The notes under the pieces are model-generated. The model was given only the letters and a program-made list of their open reading frames with translations. It did not search any database and was not told the origin of the DNA. From NCBI GenBank assembly GCA_029532625.1, contig JARFXM010000009.1, positions 806,001 to 870,000 on the forward strand: a DNA stretch of 64,000 nucleotides. The letters run 5' to 3'. Source of the stretch: Lomentospora prolificans. Its lineage: Eukaryota > Ascomycota > Sordariomycetes > Microascales > Microascaceae. Of the stretch, positions 34,945-46,400 are shown piece by piece. Each line of letters opens with the position of its first letter. Positions within the stretch are counted from its first letter, which is position 1. Made by a program: the position numbers and the translations under genes.

Positions 34945-36847
34945 TGTGTGAAGGGTCTGAGGAAAGATGAAGAATTAGGCCTCAATGGGAAATTCCATGC
35001 GGAACGAGTCTTCTTTTGTTCACTCGAGAAGCAAAAGAGCCAAGAAACCCCAAGCGTCCACTCAAGAAAAAAAGATCTGAGAAGGGAAACGCTATGAAGC
35101 GAAGACTGAGGTCTCGGGCGCAATTAATCGCTAGCCTCCTGTCCATCCTAGCCTGGAAAAGGGGAGAATCCTTTGTTTATACTTTGAAGCTGTAAGAAGC
35201 CTTCGTTACCCGTTTCGGGTTCGGGCAGAACGTCAACACCTAGCGCAAGCAGAGCGGATACGGACTGCCTAGCAGCGTGGGCGATTGGCGCGGCCCGAGG
35301 ACCTTTGGCGAGCACAATTGCCCCCATCGCCTCGATTCTAAGTGGTGATAACGTCAGAATTATCCACAGTGGGCACGCCGACACGAATTGAGAGCCCTGA
35401 GCAACAGCTATCGAGCTATACATGTGGTCATTGCGATGGATCGGCGGGTGGGTCAACCATCATGCACTACCGTGGCCACCGCATGCCGGGACTACCGGAT
35501 TCCGCTAGGGCTGGACTCGGGGAGTTGGCTCTTGGCCGAAGCCAAGGTTGGAGCTAGGACAAAGAAATCCACGCCTCGGGATAATACTCTCTCTCATGTG
35601 AGCCCGCGTCGCCGGAACAAGGGAAAGCACAACCATGCAGCCACATGCCTAGGCCTTATCAACACCAACGCACCTCTCTCGGGCCAACTAGTGCCACTTG
35701 CCTACTCAAAATAGCAAGGCGTGTCGCACTCCAGTCGAACGATGACGAAGGCTCGACTGTCGACTGCAATGTATTGGCAGGCGACTCTGATGTCGATGGC
35801 CATCACCTGACTATAGCGCCCACTAGCACCATGGACAGGAATTTGAAAAATGCCTGACATCGATAATCATGCAGCATGCCGAGGTACATTGTCCGGGCAA
35901 GGCCGATTCTTTGCTTCGCCGCCGGTTCGAGTAGATACTTGGGCACTTTTGAGATATGCGCAAGTCCAACCGTGAAGCCAGCATGAGGGCTTCTCTAAAT
36001 TTACGTAAGACAAGTCGCCTGGCCACGGACTGCACAGGCTTCGACGCCTGTCGCCAGCTTGAAGATTCAGCAAAATCCTCGGAAGCACTAAAGTACCGTA
36101 GAGATCCGTCAAGATTGCCAGCTGTAAGCACACGGATCCGTGGATGTAGATTTACACACCAAAGGTAGACGCCGTGGCTTTGGAGTTAGAAATATTATTG
36201 CACTATCACTGGCGATCTTCTCCAACTATTATTCACCTGCTCGTATCCGTAGAGATTCTAAGGCCAACCCATTCTCCCAAGAAAGTAGTTGAATGCCGAT
36301 TTTTATCTGCCCCAGCTCTAACTGCCCTGCCTATCACTCTTCGCCGAGCCGAAAGCTCGTGTTATTCTACAACACCACCGACAGTCTCAGTATCAACTTC
36401 CCTATTCTACTTCGTAGAGAACTCTAGATCAATTGGTTCATGCGCAAATCAAACCCTAAACCTGAATCCTAAGTTTATATATCTGGTAGAGTTGCGGATT
36501 TCTTTAGCGATGTACTGCAGGCAGATTATCAAAAATCCGTCCGCAGCCTTAAACATCGACTTGGCCAGCCCTTGGGACTCGCCGCCCATTCCAGCGTGCT
36601 GTAAAAGTATTAGCTCTCCCAAACAATTGTGCCTGCCTCCCTGGAGAGTGCAGAGAAAACAAGAAGGATACCATTCCCCACTGAAGGACGATGTCTAAAC
36701 TGTACGCTCTGAACGCGCAACGCCTGCCAGACGGTCGGCCTGTCCACACGAAAAGCAAGCTCTACTCCTTTGATCAGCCGCTGGCCCAGACTTCTCGATC
36801 AGCCAATTCATAACCTTCTTCCGGAGAACCCAGACGTCCCAGATGGC
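34945..36847. other. Intergenic upstream of the PDR transporter
   Basis: It contains the transporter promoter and leader. A 174-codon frame at about 36174-36698 has no ATG at its nominal start and no family signature. The N-terminal half expected for the HET gene (CWG and CIxQ blocks) was searched for here by eye and not found. Confidence 0.45.
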
Positions 36848-37756
36848 GGCGTGGTTGTTTCTTAGTGAAGAGGCTCATTTCTTTTCCTCTGGAAAGTATG
36901 TGCAGCTCCAAACGGGGAGCTAGGGGACGATCTACGTCTGCCTAGCTATAGATGACTTTTACCGCTGGCGGTGTCGAACAGGTCAACTCAACAGCCGCAG
37001 GTGGGTGTTGCAGGAACGAGTGCTCTCACGACATTCCGTATTATACACCACGGTGCAAGTACATTGGCAATGGGACGCAGACATTTATTGTGAGACCTTA
37101 GCTCGCCTTCAGAAGTAAGTTATCTCCACTACATGGCACTAACGTAAAAAGCGATTCGCAGCTTAAAGGCCGACTTCCTCGGTGAATCTCCATAATACCA
37201 CCTTAGAATACTACAGAGATGGACGGCAAGTTCTCGTGCAAGGTCTGTTCAGAGAGATCCTCCGCCCTCGCTTTTACGAGAGACTCGGATCGTCCCCGAG
37301 ATGGATTGGGCGATTGGGGACTTTGGAAGCCCATTCATATCACCGCGTGTTCTTCTGAGTCGGCACCTACAAAGTGATTCCACCCTAAATTCGGCGGAGC
37401 GCGGGAGGTGTAGCCTTACGTGAGCTGGCGAGGCGGTTGATTGTCCTCAAGTTCGACATGTTGAGGTACATATGCTTGACGAAAAGAATAACTTGAATCC
37501 GTCGACTTGAAGGCTGTAGTTTATGGTCGAGCTAAAGTCGGGTATGGTATCACGAAGGATCACAAGCAATATGCAATAATCATACATCAAGTGAGTCGTC
37601 CCTCCGGAGAAATCTATGAGGGTTCGCGCGGCCTTTGACCCCTCAACATGTAGCGAGCGAGCGGGTGTGGATGACTATTCGGTGATCTTTAGGGTGGAAT
37701 GGACGATGCGTTCTGAGGTTTCAAAAAATACGAAAAGGCTTTTTTGTCCCAAATAG
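36848..37756 (+). pseudogene. Decayed HET-domain (heterokaryon incompatibility) gene, C-terminal half
   Basis: Fragments in several frames line up with the C-terminal half of fungal HET-domain proteins. In order: GTIYVC.AIDDF at about 36927-36959; LNSRRWVLQERVLSR followed by a Q.HW.WD.DIYCETLARLQ stretch to 37114; a phase-correct 47-bp intron (37115-37161, GTAAGT, CTAAC, CAG); LKADFLG; then EYYRDGRQVLVQ in a shifted frame at about 37210; then SSALAFTRDSDRP in another frame near 37262-37300; LKAVVYGRAK at about 37509-37538; a 63-bp intron (37591-37653); and ERAGV in a final exon ending at TAG 37754-37756. There is a stop just before GTIYVC and at least two frameshifts, so it cannot make a normal protein. 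The N-terminal half is missing or unrecognisable. HET proteins trigger cell death when incompatible hyphae fuse. Family is well supported; exact limits are not. Confidence 0.72.
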
Positions 37757-38792
37757 CGGGTTAGTGATTCACTCGTCGCCCCGAGCGGTCGACGAAGAGA
37801 GAGCGTCGAGCGTCCATCGACATTGTCCGGATTGGGAAAGAACATACAGTGCGAAGTTTACATCATTGAATTTACTTCGTATACCAAGGTACCTTCGTAA
37901 ATACTTCGTACTTCGTACCTTCGTACATAAGACTGTAATCCTGTATTATGGATGACTAACCTGTTGGTATAGTATCACGTGATAAGAAAAGCTCGAGCCC
38001 CCAACCCAAAACCGGTGATGATTTGACATCCCGATAGCTTCTTCCATTAGGCTTTGCATGACTTGGCCAACCCTTCACCTTCCATTCCAGGCGAACGCTT
38101 GGAACCCGTCTCCTATCCATATTTCGGAAGGCGCTCAGGAGGAAGGCGTAGCTGGATCCCCAAACGATTGAATTGATAACTGCCACCTTTTCTCGCGCCG
38201 TCACTTACTACTGCATCCCCTCGGACTCGATCATCCCTACAAGCGCCCGCCATTCCCGCAACGAGCTCCGATCCTCTTTTTGGAAACAAACGCCATTGCC
38301 TACTGGCTTCAAATTGTAATATACTGGTGAATTGAGGATAAGGGTTTTCTGGGTCTGTAATCGGAGCTGCCTAGGCCCTCCGTTGTTGAGGCGGCAGGCG
38401 GAGGTCCTGGCACGCAGGCACGCGAGCAACACGCATATGCTCTGCTGTCGTTGACTTCGGGTTCAACGAGGGCAAGAGCTATCCGGCGCTCTCTAAAAGA
38501 GGGCAACTACAGCTCTGGTGTTCTGTTCATCCATTGCCTTTCTCGTCATTGCCCTATATCCTCCACCCAAGCCATTCTTGTCTTTTCATCTCAACGTTCA
38601 TCTTGCGTTGCATGGAAGCGTAAATTATCGGCTGGGTCTATCGTGCTTTAAGCCTTTCTTCAAAACTTTCTTTCTTTCTTGCCTGCCCTTCGCTTGATTC
38701 GGACGGGAGTCAGAAGAATCTACCCATATTAAGGGACGAGAAGAGAGAGAACTGTCAGAGCACAAAGTCATCTCTTGAGATTTGAATCCATC
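37757..38792. other. Intergenic, upstream of PCF11
   Basis: It contains the CTTCGTA repeat cluster at 37875-37925 and the PCF11 promoter/leader. There are T/C-rich stretches near 38530-38690. No gene seen. Confidence 0.55.
37873..37926. repeat. Cluster of five CTTCGTA heptamers
   Basis: CTTCGTA occurs at 37875-37881, 37893-37899, 37904-37910, 37911-37917 and 37919-37925, mostly within TAC(C)TTCGTA. The copies are direct repeats with uneven spacing. A single related TACCTTCGTACC lies at 17578-17589. Confidence 0.8.
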
Positions 38793-41202
38793 ATGTCATA
38801 TGAAAATGCCGCTGCCGAGGTGGCGGAGGATTTCAAGACGGCATTGGAGGATATGACCTCCATCAGTCGAATCGAAATTATGAATCTGTGCCAGATTGCT
38901 CGCGAGAATACAGAGCATGCTTTTGAAATCTCTGAAGTTCTTGTGGCCCATATAAACCGGGTATGCTTCATAATAAACCCCTTTCCCCCTTTCAAGGTCT
39001 TACTTCTAGATCGGCCGTGCAGGCCCGGGTTTCTATATATCTTGCAAGCTTGGTCTTGGTGAAGTTCATATGCTAACAAAGTTGATAGACCGCCCCCCAA
39101 AAGAAGTTGGCAGCGCTATATGTGCTTGATGCCATTGTCAAAAACGTCGGTACCCCGTACACGCTTTATGTTGCGCCGAAGTTGTTTTCTACTTTCATGG
39201 AATCTTATGCCCGGGTGGAGCACCCTGTTCGGCGCAAGATGGAGGAGATGTTAAAGACATGGAAGAGCCCGATTCCCGGATCTATGGACACGAAACCTGT
39301 ATTCCCTGCGGATGTGGTTGGCCCCATCGAAACCGCCCTTATCAAGGCTCACAACTCCGCTATGCAGACCCTTCAACAGCACCGCAAGACACAACCACAC
39401 ATCTTAGGTAGGCCTCCCCCGGGAGCACCACATCGCAACACACCAACCCCCCCTGGTATGCCTCACGGCGCTCCTCGGGGTCATCCATATTCCCAACACG
39501 CCACCCCAGACCCCGATGGAACGGGCACTCCCCAGCATCAGGTACGTACAGGCATCAATTTACACCTTCATACTAAGTTCGTTTACTGATATTTCTCCTC
39601 GCAGCCTCCCTTTACTGCCCCACGGCCTGGGCTTCCTAACCAGGGAGCGCATCATCCTTATGGCGCCCCACAGCAACCTGGATATGTGGCTGGGGTGAAC
39701 GCAGATGTGTTGAATAATGACATCGAAGACCTCGTCCTCAGAACGCGCATTGAGTGTGCGGCGCATCCGCATGATAGTAGTATATCAGCGAGATTGAAGG
39801 CGCTCTTGGACCTACAGGCTATCGTACAGGCCGGAAACCTTCCGCAAGACCAGCTCGTTCTAGTTAAAAAACAAGTAGATGAACTCGCTGTGAAGATGAG
39901 AGTTCCGCAAGTAGGCAGCAGCTCGACACCAAATCATCATCACGTATCTTTAGCAGCCGCCGTAGCCCCTCCACCCTCAATCTCTTCGGCAGGCATGACG
40001 CCAGTGCCGTTGGCTCAAGTGCCGACGCCAGTACCGGTCACCTCGACCCCGGCGCCTAGCCAGACACCTGTAACGATTGATTCTATTCTGGGGAAGGGTG
40101 CGTTGGCGGCGCTTCTGGCACAGCAGGCGGAGCGATCGGCACACTCGACGCCGGTACCCGCCCCTGCTCCTGTGCAAGTCCCCGTGCCGGCGATACACAC
40201 CCCACCCCAGCCGCCACCGGCGAAACCTACGGCAGCCTCGGCAGCAACTGACCCACTGGCGTTGATTGCGCAATTAAGACAAGCGGGCCTCCTCGGTGCC
40301 GCCGGTCCCGCAACCACACCTGTCCCCCCTCCAGCGGCCCCGGCGCCCAGTGTCCCAACTCCGGCGATGCAGTCGGCCTTGGCATCCCTACCGCCTGTCC
40401 TTGCCAGTGTGCTATCACCAAGGAAAGGATGGGCTCCTCCTCCTCCACCAGTCGATCCTAATGCGTTGTCCTGGAACGTGGCGTCCCTCCAGGTAGTGTG
40501 AGTTCAATCCAAGATCAACGTGATTACCATATTTTGCTGTGCTAACTCTGCTCTTTCTCTTCTAGACGACCCTACCTGTTCCCAGCCTTGTACGGGGAAC
40601 TTGGACCCCAGTGTAGCCAGTGCGGCCGGCGATTCAAAACCGACGCAGAGGGCAAAAGAAAGAAGACGGCGCACATGGATTGGCATTTCCGTGTGAGGCA
40701 GCGCATGATTGAGGCAGAAAAGCGTGGCCAATACCGCAGCCATTACGTACCAAAATCCGTAGGTTCATACCCATCATACTCTAGACGCCGACTGCCGCTG
40801 ACGCTTTTGAAGGACTGGATAAAATCCCGCGAGGAGGTCGACCTCGACTACTCTGCCGAGGAAAAAGAGGCCGCGACGACCGAAGAAACGGCCAAACCGC
40901 CGGAGCAGCAATACATCCGTGTCCCAGACCCAGCGTCGGGGATTAGCAAGGTGTGCCCCATCTGCCAGGAGCAGTTCGAGAACAAGTGGCTCGATTCCGC
41001 GCAGGAATGGGTCTGGCTGGACGCCAAGATGGTGGGAAACCGCGCCTACCACGCCAGTTGCCACGCTGAAGCGACCAAAGACCGGGACCGCGCAACGACT
41101 CCTAGCTTTGGCGGGAGGGGATTCACGCCTGAGCCGGTGCTAGGCAAAAGGAAGGCTGATGTGAGTGCCGACTACAAGACTCTAAAGAAGGGTAGGAGCT
41201 AA
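38793..41202 (+). CDS. pcf11: mRNA cleavage and polyadenylation factor CF IA subunit PCF11
   Basis: Exons are 38793-38960, 39089-39541, 39605-40497 and 40566-41202, giving 716 residues. The N-terminal CID domain (about residues 5-130, with SRIEIMNLCQIARENTEHA and KLAALYVLDAIVKNVG) binds the phosphorylated RNA polymerase II tail and links 3'-end formation to termination. A Pro-rich, low-complexity middle follows. The C-terminal part has two zinc-binding motifs: Cys521, Cys524, His541 and His545 (CSQCGRRF...HMDWH), and Cys635/Cys638 with His667/His671 (CPICQEQF...HASCH). These flank the region that contacts Clp1. Introns are 128, 63 and 68 bp; the third uses GTGAGT at 40498 in phase 2, just before an in-frame TGA. 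The gene is nuclear and essential in yeast. It converges on the aldo/keto reductase gene. Confidence 0.93.
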
Positions 41203-41658
41203 ATATGTGGCGCCTTTCGCCTCCTTTTTGAGGAGGCTGCGGTGCTTTAACTTTTTTTCAGAAAGATGAGGCGCATTCTTTGAAAGCACGATCAAAGATG
41301 CGCTGAGCCAAGACGGGCATGAGCGCGTACTTCAAGGTGCGATAGAAGTGTGGGGGGGGTTTTATTAGAAGGAAAATTCACTCAGCGGTGATGAGCATAG
41401 AGTGGGCGGCGAGGGAAATGTCGCCGCAAACGTATTCGGGAGGTCCGTCATCACATTCTTTGTACTTTAGGCAGACTTGCATAGCATGCGCTTCGGACGG
41501 TTCAGATAGGTGGCCAAGAGGGCCAGACTCGAGATAATAAGAAGAAGAAAGGGGAAATTCAGACCTTCATTATCCCATCATTCGATCGTAGAGACCATCG
41601 TAGGCCGAAATCCGTCCAACGCCAACAACGAGAACAAAACGAAAACGCGTCTTCAAGC
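41203..41658. other. Convergent intergenic region, PCF11 / aldo-keto reductase
   Basis: Contains two 3' ends and a short G-run near 41352. No gene seen. Confidence 0.6.
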
Positions 41659-42591
41659 CTAAGATGTGTATCCTATCGCCTGCCTGAGCTGAGCAACACT
41701 GTCCTCAAATATGCTCTTGCCCTCGCCCTCAGCCCACACTCCAACTTTTTCGATCCCTTCCAGATCCTCCTTCATATGCTCCTCACTCGTCGTACCATCC
41801 AGCACCGTGAACCTCTCGAGTCCCATCAAGACGGAATAAAGCGCCGCCGGGGCTCCTACGCCAGCCCCATCCGCAACGGCCGTCACAGCCCCGGACTTGA
41901 GCAAATTCGGATTCGCAGTCAGCGTCCAAAACGACTGAAACACAATCCCCTCATCCCTGCAAAACGCGTACAGATCCGGCTGGTACTGTCCCATCCTCAT
42001 ACGGTTCTGGACGACGGCGGGCGCGGGAAGCGCCCCGTCCTTCTTGATCTCAGCACAGAGGGCCCTGAGGACGGGGAGCGGCACGTTGGAGATGCCGAGG
42101 TTGCGCACCTTGTGCGGCACGTAGGCGGCCATGGCCCTCCACACCCTCAGGGTATCGGCTACGGTCGACAGCGGGGAGTGCAGCACCAGGCAGTCCAGGT
42201 AGGCTTCGTCCGCGTTGACGGTAAAGTTTCGCAGGCTCGACTCGACAGACTGCTTGACTTGGTCCTCGAGCTCGGCGTCCGGGTCATAGGGAAGGTCGTC
42301 GAGGTCCTGGCCGCTGGTGGGGGTGTACTTTGATTGGATGTAGACGGCGGAGCGGGAGGAAAGGGATCCGGATTGGAGGGCGGCACGGAGGCCGTCGCCG
42401 ACGAGATGTTCCTGGTAGTGGCGGGGTTGGGCAGCGGTGTCGATGGCGCGGAAGCCGGCGGAGAGCGCAGCTTGGACAAGGGGTTTTGTCTGGGACTTTT
42501 TCCAGGCGGTGCCGTAGATGAGGCGAGGGATGGTGGTTTGGGGCCCGCCTTGGAGCGTGAGGGGACGGGTTAGTGGCGAGGTTCCGGCCAT
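41659..42591 (-). CDS. Aldo/keto reductase family oxidoreductase
   Basis: A single exon of 310 residues, with the TIM-barrel family length. The catalytic tetrad is recognisable: Asp51 in IDTAA, Tyr59, Lys88 in YIQSKYT and His138 in LVLHSP. Downstream are GISN, a QNR motif and a FQSFWTLTANP segment, which together form the NAD(P)H and substrate pocket. The Tyr-containing loop (PRHYQEHLVG) is unusual compared with the common Y.NE.. form, so it belongs to a less studied fungal subgroup. It is probably cytosolic, with no signal or membrane segment. The C-terminal Ser tail does not look like a peroxisomal signal. The substrate is unknown; it is not a typical xylose reductase. It is transcribed in the same direction as the NLR gene upstream of it, and a functional link is not implied. 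Confidence 0.88.
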   Translation of the reverse strand: MAGTSPLTRPLTLQGGPQTTIPRLIYGTAWKKSQTKPLVQAALSAGFRAIDTAAQPRHYQEHLVGDGLRAALQSGSLSSRSAVYIQSKYTPTSGQDLDDLPYDPDAELEDQVKQSVESSLRNFTVNADEAYLDCLVLHSPLSTVADTLRVWRAMAAYVPHKVRNLGISNVPLPVLRALCAEIKKDGALPAPAVVQNRMRMGQYQPDLYAFCRDEGIVFQSFWTLTANPNLLKSGAVTAVADGAGVGAPAALYSVLMGLERFTVLDGTTSEEHMKEDLEGIEKVGVWAEGEGKSIFEDSVAQLRQAIGYTS

Positions 42592-43472
42592 GGTCCGTTG
42601 GATTGAGAAATTAAGCGTGCTAGAATTTCGAGGGTCCGCGCGGCGTTGAATGGTGAATGGTGAGATGTATGATGTGTTTGGTGTAAGCTGGCTATATGAA
42701 ATGGTCGGACTGAAATCTTCGGTCGCGGTTGTGGCAGGTCATCGCGTACTCATTAGGACACTATCAGATCACTGACTGGGCGTTCTTGGCTAGCATTTGC
42801 CCGCCCTAAAATCAGAGCCAGCACCTCAACGGCAGCACCATGATTGGATGCCATCCTAGGTACATACAGGTCTACGTTGCGTCAGAAGCGATTTCCCAGA
42901 ATCATGTACTATTATTACCTTGGAAGTATTCTAGTTCGAGGAAGGATCAATGCTCGGGACAACGGCCAGCTAGCCGGCTATATTATAGAATCCAACCCCT
43001 CTATTAGAGTGACGTGATGTCGACTTGGCGAAACCTCTATTGGAGAAAAAGCCCCGCGTACATCAATCACGGCTCCTTCGCGCTTATGTACTGGTGCTAC
43101 AAGCCCAACGTTCTAGTGGGCGGCCACTGTGATTCGGAATTTTATGCTGTGGCCGCCTGGTACCCCGGCCCCGGCAGTTATCCGGGGCAGGCACCACCGG
43201 ATGCTTCCTTCTCCCGGCTCGGCAATTCCGCAGCTCCGTTAAACTTCCAGGGATATCACTTACGGCGATTGCACCTTCCGGAATATGATTAGCTGATCAA
43301 AGCTCCATCCTGAACCATTCATAGATAGAACCAAAGACGGCCCTTCTCGCCCTCTATCTTGTCCTTCTCTTCTTCGCTTTCCTTAACCTGGGTTCGGTTG
43401 TTCGGATTCTGTCTGCAGTTTCCCTAACCACCGCCTATTTGCATGACCCAACACTTCGCGGGTCCCTTCGCG
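42592..43472. other. Intergenic between aldo/keto reductase and NLR gene
   Basis: It holds the reductase promoter and the NLR 3' end. A 91-codon + strand frame (43017-43292) has no recognisable feature and is probably chance. Confidence 0.5.
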
Positions 43473-46400
43473 TTAAATCGACCATTCTAACGCGTTTACA
43501 AATCTGATCAAGGCCGCTCCTTTCGGAATGACCACCGTGCCGTCTCCCGCTACAACCCCACTAATACCATTATCGTCGATGAAATCTCGCGGAACAAAAA
43601 AGTGAGTCTTCGACAATGACCGAACCGGGACATCCGGTTGGGTCTCTACTTCCAAAAGATCGATAGACCGAACCCACAGCTGCGGATCAACGTAGACGAC
43701 TCTGCTCCCGTGAAAGTCTAAGAGTGAACGGATCTCCTTGGCCTCGAGCACCACTAGTGGGTCCGCCGCGAGCAGCTCATGCGCTTCTTCTCGGTTTTCG
43801 GGTAGACGAGGAAATTTGAAGACCATGAGCTGCGATTCTTTCCATCTCCCCAAAGACCGCTCTACTAAAAGAGCTATCCACCTCCCCTGAGTGTCACTCT
43901 TCATCAATCTCAGATTTCCGAGTACACTCTTGCCAAATCGCCCAAAGTTCCACGTTGTAGGCAAGCCCTTCGACATCACTTGATTAACGGTGTAAATATC
44001 GATTGCATATCTCCTCGCGCCGAGCAGGACTTCTGAGCCAGTTGCCGGGCTCAGCCATAGCCAGCTTCTGTACCAATCATGTAGCTCGTCGCTCGACGGT
44101 AATTGATGCTGCTTTAGCTCTCTAATGTCAAAGAGTGTCGAGCCTTCCCATCCGAACAGAAGTATCAGGGCCAGCGTCGGATGAGCGATGACGTCTTGAA
44201 GCTCAAAGCCTGCTATCTGAATCTTAGGACGAGTGGCCGACCCCTCTCCCGGACCTGGCCTGGTTGTAGCATGTATCCTGATCACCCCCGAAGTGTCGGC
44301 GCTTACAACGCATTTCTTGCCCCAAGACAGCCCCATGATATCAGCCTGTTGTTCGGGCGTATCCAGTACGTTGTAGATATCCCTTGCAACGTCGCAAATG
44401 AGGATAGAACCGTCTTTTCTCGCGACAGCGACCCTCGCACTGTTTTCAAGTGCAACCAGCCGGACAACATGGAAGCAGTCAGAAGCCAGGTCACTTTCGA
44501 GCAATCCATATCTATCGGGATTTCTGGTGCTTGTCTCTTCTATTCTCTTGTACTCAGGGCCGGTGGGCTCCCAAATCTTGGTCTTGTTGCGTACAATGCC
44601 ATAGAGCCTTGCTCCGTCTGCGCTCAAGGCAATGGATCTGGTGTATAGTTCGCTGGAGCGGAAGTCGTAGAGAAGCATGAGTTTTTCAAAATCCCAAAGT
44701 CCGATTCTACCAGACGAATTTATTGTCGCCAATAGGCGACCGTTAGGATCAGCCGCCAAGCATGTTGCGCTCACAAGAACGGATCTAATTTCATGCTCCA
44801 CCTCCCTTCCCCAGCTTGGGAAGAGTGCAAGTTCACAGTCCTCGTACATCACAGCGAGGAGTGCGATTTCCGGATTAGGGTTGAACAGTACCTGGCTCAC
44901 AGGAGAAGCCAGAGTATCGGGTTTGTCGAGCCTTCTTTGACAAGAACTAAGCATGGCTCCTCGATCTACGCTCCAGATCTGCGGCGGCCGGTTCTGAAGA
45001 GCTATGACGAGCAACTCGGCTTTTGGACTTAAAGCTGCTAAGAATCCCAGCTCTGGAACACCTCTCATGCGCCTAGGTTTTCTCCGAGGTAGCACATAGA
45101 AACTGTGATTCGGAGACCCATCCTCTTCTTTGGTATTCCAGGTAATGACGTGACCTCGGCTGTTTAGTGTCGTGATGCCTTCATCCCGATCGTCGAAGGC
45201 TATGGATACTACTGCGATCCCGGTGTCACTGTGGGAGGTAGACCATAACAGGTCTCCCTTAAGCGACCAAAGCCTCAAATATTGATGACCGACGGAGACC
45301 AAGTACCGAGACGTCTTGTCGAATCGTAGATGGGTGACTTGTTCGCCGTGGTCAAGATAAGCGACTTCCGAACAGGTATTCTGCTCGTAAATTTCAACAA
45401 TACCCGAAGCTAAACCAACCGCGAATGCGCCGTCACCACCAGCCAAACAAAGCGGCTGGGACAGACCGTGATCAATCTCTGAGATGTACCCATCCCAGGA
45501 GGTATTATCCTGAATGCCGTGTACACGCAATCCATGGGTGCTATTGCCGAATTGTTTGTAGATGGCTGTTTCCTTTGGACAAACGCCGGTGAGATTAAAG
45601 TAAACCGCGGAAGGCGCTTCGAGGAGGTAGCTACCGTACTTTAGGGCAATACGCCAAAGGTCTACTTGCCATTGAGAGAGATTATTATATTCCTCGCTAT
45701 CCGTCAATCGGTTTACTGCCAAGGCATTTAAATATTGTCGGAGGTGCTTTGACGCCTTCACGAGGAAATAAAGATCGCGATTCTTTCTCAGCATGTATTC
45801 CAGCCAAGAGAGGACGTTTTTTTTGGAAGAACTCGCTCACAAGCCGAAATAGCTCTTCAGACTGACTAGAGGATACTGCTAAGTGTTCGGAGAAGGCTGT
45901 ACAAGCGTAATCTGCGAACCCGCAATTGGGGGTGACCGGCGTAACGAGAAGTGGGTGCCGGGGCGGACTCATCTCATCACCAACGAGATAACGCAAGCAG
46001 AGGGCCGCAAGGCGTTCATTTGACTCAGTTTTGCGAATGGTAAATACCGAATCGGATTCTTTGTCTAGCAAAAAATCGCGAGCTGTTGCATGGATCATCT
46101 GGATTGTATCGTTGGCATCGACCCGCAACACCTGTCCGCAAAGCTCCAGAACAACCTTCTTCGCGTCCCGTAGTGTTGAATTCGTGGCGAAGCGCAATAC
46201 AGCACTTAGCTCTCCACATTTTAACGGCCTTATTCCACATGTAGCCCATTCTAGTATGGCTCTGGTCAACTCGGTTCGCGGTTGGTTTTGGGCCATTGTT
46301 TCGAGGATGCGTTTGTATAGCGGGGCCATGCCTTTGGGTACTTGGTCAAGGACTTGGACGATTTCTTCCTCGTAGAAGACGCTCTCTAATTCTTCGAGAG

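Noticed and set aside
36174..36698. Plus-strand 174-codon frame
   Set aside because: Nominal start is not ATG. Residue composition looks random and no HET N-terminal motif is present in it.
36896..36951. A perfect-looking 56-bp intron (GTATGT ... CTATAG) inside the HET relic
   Set aside because: Reading through it gives the conserved GTIYVC.AIDDF block directly before the next conserved block, so the sequence is decayed exon, not intron.
36952..37101. 49-codon Cys-containing frame that looked like a small secreted protein
   Set aside because: It has no signal peptide, and another frame of the same DNA matches the HET domain much better.
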